In this document: piece after piece, positions 9,959 to 20,700 of the stretch | Layout: every line of letters begins with the position of its first letter | How positions within the stretch are numbered: the first letter of the stretch is position 1 | Source: Azorinus chamasolen | Lineage: Eukaryota; Mollusca; Bivalvia; Cardiida; Solecurtidae | Reading direction: 5' to 3' | Length of the DNA stretch: 64,000 nucleotides | NCBI GenBank assembly: GCA_963576725.1 | Contig: OY755243.1 | Location: forward strand, 41,649,243-41,713,242 | Position numbers and translations under genes: made by a program | The notes under the pieces: generated by a model | Seen by the model: the letters and a program-made list of their open reading frames with translations, nothing else | Told to the model about the DNA's origin: nothing | Databases searched by the model: none

Positions 9959-12246
9959 TACAAACAATTTAGATCCACAGGAAACACTGAATAACTTGGC
10001 ATCCAATCAGGATCCAGTTTGACACTGACAACCAACACATTCAAACTCAGAAATATAACTGAGTCTACACTGTATGCAAATATTCAAGCGACATAATTCC
10101 CAGTGATGCTGGCTATTTCTTTTAATATGACCAGGTCATATCTTTTATAGCACAGATTAGTATTAATTTCAATTTTATATTTGTTATACATGTACACTTA
10201 ACCACCGATTTAGTTTTATAACTTCCACCCAGTTTTATTATTCTAATTCTATATCAATGCTACATTAATGTAGACTGTCCATCATTCATGTCAATCAGCC
10301 AGAAACAATGATTTATTAGGATATAGTGATGTGCAGTAGAACCTACTCAAATTACAAACATAGTGTCTTTAAAAGCTGGTGGCTGCTCAACCCTTTTCCT
10401 AGTGAACATTTATGTGTGAATTGGTCACTTCATGAATATTCATTAAATTATTTTTTATAACGTAAACTTTTCAAAGGATTATTTTGCTGTAGGATCTATA
10501 AAATTCCATAAGCAAACACTGGAGCCATCTGATCTGGGTCTGCTCTGTTTGCAGAGGCACGGAAATGTGTTTTCTGTAGGAGCTTTCTGCACAACTCCAA
10601 TTCTGCATTAAGCTATCGCCTGCTATTAAGACCAAGTACTAGACCTCATTTTGGGGGTCGCTTTAGAGAGGTCTTACTGTAGGTGTATATAGTCATTGTC
10701 ATTTGTAATACAAAATAACTAAAATATTTAGCCAAAGCCAAGAACAGAGAACAGAGATTATTATTAAAGACAAAAATCTGAACAAATGGTAACAAAATAA
10801 GTCATATGATGACCTCAGTAGACTGATATCTGCTCTAAACCTTCACATGATGAAATCAGTAAACCACTGTCTGCTGTAAATCTTCAAATGATGACCTCAG
10901 TAGACCATTGACTGCAATTTAATGCATGATCTGGATCTGAACTGTTTGAACTGCCACTAAAAAGGTGATTAGCTGAATAAGAGTTAAGACGCTATGGATT
11001 GCCATGTTGGTACACTGAGGGGGAACAATACAGATGTATCCTAATTACCCTAAATATTCAGACAAACATAGACCAAGATCAAATGACTTCTTGATCTAAG
11101 GGTCTACACTATTTGCTATTGTGTCAATATAACTTAAAGTTGCCAAACTGAATTAATCAGCTTTAAAAACTGGTGGAGAGAGGTGACAGGGCGTCCAAAT
11201 ATTTAGGATAATTACGGAACGATATACAGACATGTCTAATCCATCCTGATAGCTTGCACCCATGAAAATCTTTAACAATTTCCCTCATATACACCCTTTT
11301 TCACGCCTTGCGAACAGAGCAGACCCAGATCAGGTGGCTCCTGTAGGAGCTGTCTGATCAGGATCTGCTTTGTTTATGGAATTTTAATAGATCTGACTCT
11401 ACAGTTTCTACCAATACTGATAACTCTATTGTATATTTGCAATTATAAAATTTAGCTAATAAATATTTATATGTCATTATTTCTTACACAAATATTCAAC
11501 AGCAAAAAGGTTGTTAACAATCATTGAATATTTCTGGATTAAAATTTTCAAGCACAGTTGTATGTTACATATGAAATATTTAAAAAAGGATCATAGTTAG
11601 GAGTCCAAACCTGCGGTAACAGATTTAGTGAAACACCAATATTCATATACAGCATGTTCTACACAGCTAATTTCTGAGTCTTGGATATTTTCAGGAGTCA
11701 ATAATTGCAGGAAAGTAGCTAAACATTTAGGCATTCAAATCTCAAGATTTGTTATCCCTTTCCCTCATATAAACATGTTTTCACTCATTTGTAAACAGAG
11801 TTGACCCAGATGAGATGGCTCCTATAGGAGCCGTCTGATCAGGGTCTGCTCTGTTTGCTTATGGAATTTGATAGATCTGTTTCTTCACTTTCTAAAATGG
11901 CTACAATGTTCCAACTTCCGTATTTCATTATACCTGTATAACTATTTTGTCCATGAATATTCAGTATGTATTGAACATTTGAACAAACATAAAACAGGGA
12001 AAGGGTAAAAGTGACTAAACATAGAACAGGGAAAGGGTAAAAGTGACTATCAGCCCAAGAGAACATTTCAAAGTTCATGTTCAACCTTTACCATTCTGTG
12101 AAAAATTACTTTTCAAAGTCCGTCACTATCTTTGACCAGTACTTAAACTAAGCCCAGTTCCTCTTTAAGTTTGAGAAAATATTGACCAAGTGTCATAACA
12201 ACAGAAATGTATTGCCTGATATAAACTGCTTGAATACACTACCATA
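9959..12246. other. Intergenic, mixed MITE remnants
   Basis: Holds an interrupted family B copy at about 10334-10680 with family C/D sequence inserted at about 10388-10572; a family D copy at about 11280-11530; and a family C copy at 11752-12009 whose last 40 bases, with AACAGGGAAAGGGTAAAAG, are tandemly duplicated. No exon candidate was seen. Confidence 0.5.
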
Positions 12247-12492
12247 CAGTAAAACCTCTCTATAACGACCACTAAATTACATCAAGTACAGTAAAACCTC
12301 TCTATAGTGACCACTAAATTACATCAAGTATTTTGTGTAAAAGGCAGGTGGATGCTTAAAGCAAGGTGAAAGTAAAACAGAACGCTCCTATAGGAGCATT
12401 CTGTTTTACTTTCACCTTGCTTTAAGCAACCACCTGCCCAAAATACCAACTAATTAACACAATTTAGTGGTCGTTACATAGAGGTTTTACTG
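12247..12492. mobile_element. Tigger-like MITE, family A, with duplicated left end
   Basis: A complete element except that the first 42 bases (CAGTAAAACCTCTCTATA...) occur twice, at 12247 and 12289, so it has two left termini. Confidence 0.75.
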
Positions 12493-12543
12493 TATTTGCC
12501 TAAATACCAAGAACCTCTCCTTTCCACTGGTTAGTAAGCTGAA

Positions 12544-12798
12544 TTAACCCTTTCCCTGTCCTACGTTCATTCCAAATTTCAATACCTACTAAATAATCAT
12601 AGTAAAAATAGTTACAACAAAATATGGAAGGTGGAACATTGTAGCCAGTTTAGAAAATAAAGAAACATATATATCTTTAAAAAATCCACTAGCAAACAGA
12701 GCAGACCTAAATCAGATGGCTCCTCTAGGAGTCTTCTAATCTGGGTCTACTCTGTTTGAGAATGTGTGAAAACATGTTTGTATGGAGAAAAGGGTTAA
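12544..12798. mobile_element. piggyBac-like MITE, family C
   Basis: TTAA both sides, ends CCCTTTCCCTG and AGAAAAGGG; centre GCTCCTCTAGGAG. Confidence 0.7.
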
Positions 12799-13177
12799 TA
12801 CATTCAGCACTGTTTTAATAACTAACAGAGTTTTAAACAGTGTAGACCCCCTGATCAAACTCCTTCAGAAGCAGTTTGATCTGGGTCTAAACTGTTTACC
12901 TAAGTGTGTCTGACCGAATAGTTAGATTAGGCACACACTAGATTTGACTGACAACACTCTAAGTAGCATAGCATGAATTATCGAGATACATTCATATCTA
13001 TCTAATGTTGTAACTGTTACAGTAACTATATCATAGTACGTTTACATAATTATACAGGTAACATCCATCAAGCATCAATGCTACATGGCACTTCTGGGCC
13101 AGCAGGAATAACAAGAGCATATTATGCCAAATACTAACAAGCTAAATAACATGTTTTCCTGTCATACAATACAAGTC

Positions 13178-13426
13178 TTAACCCTTTACTCGATAAATAC
13201 ACCTTTTAATGCCTTTGCAAACAGAGTACACCCAGATCAGACAGCTCCTGTAGGAACCATCTGATCAAGGTCTGCTCTCTTTGCTTATGGCATAATACAG
13301 ATCTGATACTACAGGTTTTGTAAGGGCCAAAAAAATCCCTCTTTAATATTCATATGTTACTATAAAAAAATAAGTTAATTAATATTCATGATTTCTTACA
13401 TAAATATTCATTGAGTAAAGGGTTAA
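13178..13426. mobile_element. piggyBac-like MITE, family D
   Basis: Well-bounded family D copy: TTAA-CCCTTTACTCGATAAATAC at the left, hairpin at about 13220-13285, long tail with ATTCATGATTTCTTACATAA, and GAGTAAAGGG-TTAA at the right. Confidence 0.7.
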
Positions 13427-13573
13427 GTCACATTTCGGAATATCTATTAGAGGCCATCATTATTTGTTGTTGTTGGTCGTACATAATCACCTGCATTTTA
13501 ACCCTTATCATGACCCTATCTGCATTTGCATGCTAAAGAAGTTGCATCTAAAAATAGCCTATGAGGTAATGGG

Positions 13574-13802
13574 TTAACCTGTTACCTGATAGACACACCT
13601 CTTCATGCCTATGCAAACAAAGTAGACCCAAATCAGACAGCTCCAGTAGGAGTCAACTGATCGGGGTCTGCTCTGTTTGCTTATGGGATTATATAGACCA
13701 GATTCTACAGTTTCAGTTCATATGCCATTATAAATATTTTGCTAATAAATATTCATGATGTCATTGATTTCTTACACGAATATTCATGAGGTAAAGAGTT
13801 CA
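13574..13802. mobile_element. piggyBac-like MITE, family D, abutting a family E fragment
   Basis: The left TTAA (13574-13577) is shared with the right end of a family E remnant (AATAGCCTATGAGGTAATGGG, about 13500-13573). The tail ends GAGGTAAAGAG with the right TTAA mutated to TTCA. Confidence 0.6.
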
Positions 13803-14128
13803 AGTCAATCACAATTTCTAGTGTTTGAATGCAAAAAACAAACTTCTGTAACCTAGCTGTGCTGCCAGAATTTTCAATGACTTGTTTGAATAAATATTCT
13901 GATATATGGTGCAAAAATCATAGAAAAATCAAAGGTCTTAGTCTAGTGACAGTCATAAAAGCAATAGTAGGGTTAGTGCAATGTGTTTTACGAGACAATT
14001 TGACTATACAAACTAATACATCTAGATGCACATATTATGGAATGACTGGTAAGGTGTAAACATGAATTGTGCTACATGGTTTTAACAATGATTTGTAACT
14101 ATGAGTGGCATCACAAGCAAAGGTACCT

Positions 14129-14369
14129 CAACCCTTTACTCCATAAATATGCCTTTCTACTCCTTTACAGAGTAGACCCAGATCAGATGACTTCTACATG
14201 AGCCGCCTGATCAGGGTCTGCTGTATGCTTAAGATATAATATAGATATGATTCTACAGTTTCTGCCATGACTTAAACTTTCTGTGTTCATATGTCGTTAT
14301 AAAAAATACATAAATTAATATTCATGCTGTCATTATTTTTTACATAAATCCTCCTGGAGTAAATGATTA
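14129..14369. mobile_element. piggyBac-like MITE, family D (decayed ends)
   Basis: Starts TCAA-CCCTTTACTCCATAAATATG and ends GGAGTAAATGATTAA. The hairpin is weaker than in other copies. Confidence 0.55.
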
Positions 14370-14929
14370 ATAGCGTATCAAAACAGTGTAGATCCAGATA
14401 ATCCAACATATTTTATCAGAGTCCTATGTCTTATCAGGATCTTATAAACTTTTCTCGCAAACAGTCTAGACATTGATCAGATGCTGCATTACTGACACAG
14501 CTGGTTCTGGGTCTACATGTTTTGCAAACCTCCACTGACACATGTTCTAATGGGGTGGTTCATACACAGTACAACTTCTCTACAACAGCAACTAGAAAGA
14601 ATTTACCATTTACCTAGTGAATATTCATGTCAGAAATAATGACTATGAATATTAATTAGTTCATTTTTTTTAATTCTACAATAGCATTATGAAGGGAGTT
14701 TTGGACCATGGCACAATCTGTAGAATCAGATCTATATTATTTCATAAGCAAACGCAGCAGGCCCTGATCAGAAAGCTCCTACAGTTGTCTGATCTAGGTC
14801 TTAACTGTTGGCAAAGGTATCGGAAGGTGCATTTATGATGACATGTAGCTACGTTAATAATGCAGATTGAAAGTAAAGCAGAAATCTCCTATGAGGCACT
14901 GCCTAACTTCTGTTTTGCATTAACCTTTT
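14370..14929. other. Fragments of families B and D
   Basis: Contains a truncated Tigger-like left end (ACAGTACAACTTCTCTAC at about 14566), a reversed family D body with GTGAATATTCATGTCAG at about 14605-14845, and part of a family B core (GATTGAAAGTAAAGCAGAA) near 14867. Confidence 0.45.
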
Positions 14930-15163
14930 ACTCCATGAATATTCATGTAAGAAAACATGACATCATGAATTATAGATTATTATTTATAATGGCATATGAA
15001 CACAAAACATTTTGGTCATGACAGAAACTAGAAATTCAGATCTGTGTAATTCCACAAGCAAACAGAGCAGACCCTGATCAGATGGCTCCTATAGGAGCCA
15101 TCTGATCTGGGTCTACTCTGTTTGCAAATGCATAGAAGCCCACATTATGGAGTAAAGGGTTAA
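14930..15163. mobile_element. piggyBac-like MITE, family D, reverse orientation
   Basis: TTAA both sides; tail first (CTCCATGAATATTCATGTAAG), hairpin at about 15058-15127 with an intact GCTCCTATAGGAGC centre. Confidence 0.7.
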
Positions 15164-16167
15164 GCACCGCCAGGTTCCAAAGATCTCCTCATTCATTTAC
15201 TGTGTGGCCATTGAAGAGAACTTCTACAGTATACTTAATATATTTACAACATGTTGGATACAAAAAAATCATGTTTAACAATCCAGCAATTTTACAGCTA
15301 CACTGGTTCTATGAGAAAGTATTTTTTCTACAATGCCATACCATTTACCATTCAAAATGGGCCAATAATAGCCAATAAACAGCAGGTTTTTATTGTGAAT
15401 TTTGAGGTTCTTACATTCAAAACATTTTAATAGATCATCAAAGGAATTATAAATATCTCTAAATAGTTAAATTCACTCAATTACATGAACTCTGTCTAAC
15501 AAACGATAGAATGCTTGTACATGAATTTCGTAAATTCAAATTTGGACTAATTTGGATTGAAAATATTCAAAAATATATCAAACATACAGACCTTTCTCAA
15601 CAACTTCAGTTTTTAAAATGTATAGAATCTGGAACCAGATTGAAGTTAGAAGTCTTAACAAAATGTTTTATAATAGCTGGATCGAAGAAATAATGTTAAG
15701 TTTTCTCTAAATTCTCCATTGCCCAATTCATGATCATTCTATGCTTACGTCATGTGATAGCATTGCATATATGTTGTTTTAGATGAGACATAGGGTAATT
15801 CAGATACTCATCAGGGGCCTGTCGTGCAACCAAAATTATTGAAAGTCCTAATTTATGACAATACCGCTATTACTCGCATAGCAGAAATTATCACACAGTC
15901 ACATTCTACCATTTAGCCTACTTTGTACGACATTAACAATTTCAACTTCTTACACTGCGACCATCATAATTCAGAACTTCTGATAGCTTCAGTTGTACAA
16001 TCTTTTGTAAGACGGATCCCAAGATCTTAACTGGCACTTTTTGTGACTCTTAAAATTGGATTTTTTTTTTAATTTGAGAAGACACAATTTCTGCACAAAT
16101 TATTTGCTTTGAAGGCTAACATTAGGTTGCCCGAGACATCAGTTCCATAAATTACAAACTAACCAGG
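15164..16167. other. Intergenic, nothing recognised
   Basis: One of the few kilobase stretches without a MITE. The ORF at 15511-15693 has no recognisable domain and no splice context. Confidence 0.45.
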
Positions 16168-16394
16168 TTAACCCTTTCCCCTCATATAAATGCATTTTTA
16201 CCCATTGGCAAACAGAGTAGACCCAGATCAGTCTGCTGGTCTGATCAGAGTCTGCTCTGTTTGCTTATGGAATTAAACAGATCTGATTCTACACTCTCTG
16301 CCACAAACGAAATATCTTTGTTAATAATGCTTTAAAATAGTGTGGCTCATTAATATTCATTCTTTTTTTAAATGTTAAACACGGAAAGGGTCAA
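16168..16394. mobile_element. piggyBac-like MITE, family D
   Basis: TTAA-CCCTTTCCCCTCATATAAATG at the left, ACGGAAAGGG-TCAA at the right; the hairpin centre has collapsed to TCTGCTGGTCTGA. Confidence 0.6.
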
Positions 16395-16426
16395 ATGTCA
16401 GTTTACTTTATCAGTACAGACAGTAA

Positions 16427-17058
16427 AACCACTTGTAAGTGATCACCTATTGAATAAATATGGGGGTTTATAAAAACAGAGAATTGCTTAACCCTTCGCT
16501 CCATGTCTATTAGTGTAAGAATTAATGACATCATGAATATCATTTAGAGGGGTCCAGAAAATATGCATAAATTTAAATATTTTCAAGGATAACTTCTTGA
16601 TTTCTCAACTAAACCCAATACTGTGACCACTTTTTAGAATTGTCACGAAGAGACAATTCTAAAGACTGGTCACAGTATAGGGTTTGGTGGAAAATGACGA
16701 TTTTAGTATTTGGGTATGCACGTTTATCTGTAGCTTTGATTTAGATGCATTTTTATAAGAGCAAATGAACAAAAGACTTGGAAACAATGACAGAAGCTGT
16801 ACAAATTTCTGTAAGATTATTTTTTAAGCAAACAGAGCAGACCCTGATTAGACAGTTCTTACACAGGAGCTTTCTGATCTGGGTCTACTGTTTGCAAATA
16901 TGTTAAAAGATGTATCTATGGAGTAAAGGGTTATTGCAGAACAAAAGAAATGCAGCTCCTACAGGAGCTTTCTGCACAGCTGTGGTCCTGCATCAGCAGT
17001 AATCAGTCTGAAACTCCCAGAGATATCTTTTGATTTGTTGATGTTGAAAGGTTTTACT
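16427..17058. mobile_element. Family B MITE with two further nested elements
   Basis: The outer family B ends are at about 16427 (CAGTAAAACCACTTG) and 17058 (GGTTTTACTG). At its internal GCTTAA a piggyBac-like element enters (CCCTTCGCTCCATG, about 16489) and leaves at about 16932 (AGTAAAGGG-TTAT). Within that, a family F palindrome lies at 16606-16690. The three layers give a relative age order. Confidence 0.55.
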
Positions 17059-17238
17059 GTACAATCATTGCAGACTGAAGATTCAACTTAAATTTCCCAT
17101 TTAATTAATCCCATTTCTGCCAAGCATTTACAACAAAAGTGTAAACTTAAATCAGACAGTTTAAAAAGAAGCCACCTGATTAGAAGCAACACTTTTTGTT
17201 GACCTTAAACACTTTTTCTCAGAATCCTTAAAAAAGTG

Positions 17239-17244
17239 TTTATT
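17239..17244 (-). promoter_or_regulatory. Candidate poly(A) signal for LKB1
   Basis: TTTATT on the plus strand is AATAAA on the minus strand, 352 bases beyond the LKB1 stop codon. Sequence 17059-17595 has no other feature and is the likely 3' UTR. Confidence 0.3.
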
Positions 17245-17595
17245 TCTTATCTCAGTCATTATGGGCTGGTTACAGGCTACAGGCATAAATAGGTTAACCA
17301 GATATCCCACTAGTTTCATGTGTTGATATTCCTGCACTGCAAAGCGATACTGGCATCTCTGACAGTCTGGAGTACAATGGCTTTCAGCTTATGATAAGTC
17401 CAGGGCCAAACTTGGCAGACAATATGTAAAGCCTGCCTAAGGGCACTATTGCTAGTGGGAGGTACGCTAGCACAAGCCTGCTACTTAAACTGAGGAAATC
17501 AAGTCTGGACGACTAGAAAGCCACGGAGACCAGTGCTCCAGGTATAATATCACATGAATTTCAATAAGGTTAAAATTCCTAGCTGGCTGCTTATA

Positions 17596-17705
17596 TCAAG
17601 ACTGAGAGCAGGCGGAGAACCTAAATCTACGGGTGTTCGTCTTTGGCTTCCGTTTCTTGTGCTTAGGATCTGGCACTGGCTCTTCTTCAATTGACTTAGC
17701 TGCAC
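17596..17705 (-). CDS. STK11: LKB1 exon 8, C-terminus and stop (residues 414-449)
   Basis: Preceded by CTTTACAG. Encodes a lysine-rich segment (KHKKRKPK) and the terminal [10 protein letters not shown] followed by TGA. The Ser-Ala-Cys-X-X-X end matches the position of the phosphorylated serine and prenylated cysteine of vertebrate LKB1, which supports it as the true last exon. Confidence 0.85.
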
Positions 17706-20700
17706 CTGTAAAGGACAAAATTAGTACATCAATAGTCAAATAATTATGCTATCTGGGATGTATTTCTTTAACCCTTCTCTTGCTGAATTTTAAAATACAT
17801 TTTTCCTTCTTTACCCATGCCCTGTTGTATAATAACATATATATTCACTGTGCACAAGTATTTCACTGTGCAATCACTGCTGTAGAGTGCACTGGTTGCA
17901 CAATCAATTTGTAAATAGTGCAGACCCTGATGAGACAGCTCCTGCAGGAGCTGTCTCATCTGGGTCTTCACTATTTACAGGTAGGTATATTGACGTGAAT
18001 AGCAAGCGAAGGGTTAAATCTGCAAACAAATGAAATATGGTTTGCTTAGGTTTGGTTTTAATTGGGTTTTATGTTGCTTTAACAGTATTTCAGTCATATC
18101 ACGACATCCAGCTATTTACAGGTGAAGGAAGACCCCAGATGTTCTTCTGTGCATGGAACAAATTGCATTGTTTCGTGCACAAAAGAACATCCAGGTAGAA
18201 CCATCTATCTACCGCAAGTCAGCTGGAAGGAAACAAATATGGAAGTAGTAACAGATACATGTATTACCTAATCTGTATATACATTTGTATACATTTTCAG
18301 GCTACGCTTTATAGTAAGACAAAGTCGCTTGACACAAATTTCACTTCATGCAATATCTTTAAGTCCCAAGTTTTCCCCCTTCTTTTACTATATAAATATA
18401 TGTTTTTAGGATGAGCTCCATCTGACTATTTTTTCGGTAAGTCAAAAGTCATTTTCCAATTAAATTATTATCAGTGTTTGCATTGAAGTCACAATTTGAT
18501 CTTTCAATCAGTACTGATGATGCATGTCACAGTGATAATTATCATGGCACAGGTAAATCTCAGCTTGATGTTACAAATGCTAAAGCAGGCCAATTATGCG
18601 GACGGTTTTTCCCTCATATAACTGCTTTTTTTCACCCAATTGCAAACAGAGAAGTTCCAGATCAGACGGCTCCTATAGGAGCCATCTGATCAGAGTCTGT
18701 TCTGGTTGCTTTTGACATGATATAGATCTGATTTTACGGGTTTTGCAAAAGCAAAAACATTTCCTTGAAAAGTTTACATTATAAATATTCAGCTAATAAA
18801 TATTCATGATGTCAATATTTCTTACATGAATACTGAACATAGAAAGGGACAGCATTCTAACCCAGATTATTGTTATATATGTGTGTGAAATGATTGTTTT
18901 CTTGTCCCTGTTTATGGCTTGTGTGACAGACAGCTCACAATTATCCCTGTTGACCTTGTGTCCTATTTAATGATCATTCAGAATCCAGATTAATCTGAAA
19001 CTTGGGACACAGTCTTATATTGGTACAGTAAAGCCCCTCTAATGCGACCACCAAAAAGGGGCATAATTCACTTTGTCAAATGCAGGTGTTTGCTTAATAC
19101 AGGACGAAAGTTATGCAGAAAGCTCCTATAGGAGCTTTCTGCATAAGTTTCATCCTGCATTAAGCAACCACCTGCTTATGAAGACAGCCATGTTTGTTCA
19201 TTAAGTGGTCGCATTAGCGGGACTTTACATTGGTATATTGTAAGGACAGAGATTTGCTTCTCATCTGAAACTAACATTTTACAAAGACAAGAGTTCTTCA
19301 TTGTAACAATACAAACATTTACATTTTTATACACAAAATGAGTTTTACATCAAGAAACATACTTGAGCAAATACTCAAAATCCTTGAGTCGACTCAAATC
19401 AATTTTTCATATTTACCAACTAAAATTGTTTTAATATTATAAAACTAATTTGTGCCCAAAATATTAATTTTCTAAGATCTAGACTGATATTTAAAGTGTA
19501 AAATGGTAAATATTACTATGTCTAGATGTGACACCTTTGAAATAACAGGCTAAGTTGATTTATTACTTGAATTTTTGGAATAAGGTCCAGATATCATACT
19601 ACTTAAAACATACCACAAATGCAACTGGCTTTCAGCCTGTACTGTGGCAACCTAGACAGTGTGATTATTTCAATTATCCATGTAATGGTTAGCTTCATAA
19701 AGTAGGACTAATAACAAATTTGGTCATGGTATCTTAAGTAAGATGTGCCCAAAGGATTTCAGTATTTGTTCAAATGGACTGGGTATTCAGAGTGTATACA
19801 GTACTAGACACCATGTCTCTGACGTGATGGCCGATATTGGTCTGAAGACTGAAGGTTCATTTTTTAAAATTGACAATTTGTATGTAGATGACATGGCTAA
19901 CATACTAGTACTGTGAGTATTTTGCTGCTGTGTACCATTGCCCTCATGTGGGATCTGTGTGGGCTGAAACATGTGGTCCTCCTCATACTCTTCCTCCTCA
20001 TCACTTGGAATACCTCGGTGCAGATCCTCTATGTACGGAATCACAGTCATACTGCGTAGAGCATCCTGTCCCTCAGCGTGGGATGGAAATGGCACGATTT
20101 CAGAGGTTGGCACAAACTTCTTCTTGTACCAGCTGCAATAAACAAATCAATAGTTATATGTATACATTGAGCAGGACCCTGTGAAAATTGTAACTTTGGG
20201 GGTTTGTAATTAATTGTCATTTAATCTGATTGTGACTGCGATACTAGGAGTACGAAGCCCGCTCGGGGCGAACCATGTTGGTTCGCTTCTCGATTTTTGG
20301 TACCAGTCTGCGACAAAATGTTCGTCTGCCGGATTCACTAGTTGGCTGCGTTTTCTGCGTTTGTTTTGCGTAAAAGGCCCCAAAGAGGTAGTTATATATC
20401 AATTTCAAGTGTGTTATTATATATATACACAATACGAAAAGCATGTTTATTGCCAGATTTATATTTTAAACGTAAACGCCGTGTTTGTTGTGTTGATATT
20501 CATATGCATAGTACTCGGACATCCATGTTTCGGATATGATGATGTAATTTTGTATCATTGTGTAACTATGTAATGTCTGAGATTATGTTATGTAATTGAA
20601 TGGTTATATAGATTCAACCTTTAAATCTATACTCACACTGTGTTTATGTTTATACTTTCAGTTTGACGTGATTTTATCAGAATACAATGATAATCGCAGT

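Larger units (their letters stand above)
17706..19905 (-). other. LKB1 intron 7
   Basis: Contains a family C/D-type hairpin at 17911-17980 (GTAAATAGTGCAGACCC; centre GCTCCTGCAGGAGC), a dispersed repeat at about 18045-18240, a decayed family D element at about 18605-18850, and a family B MITE at 19026-19229. The rest is unassigned. Confidence 0.6.
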
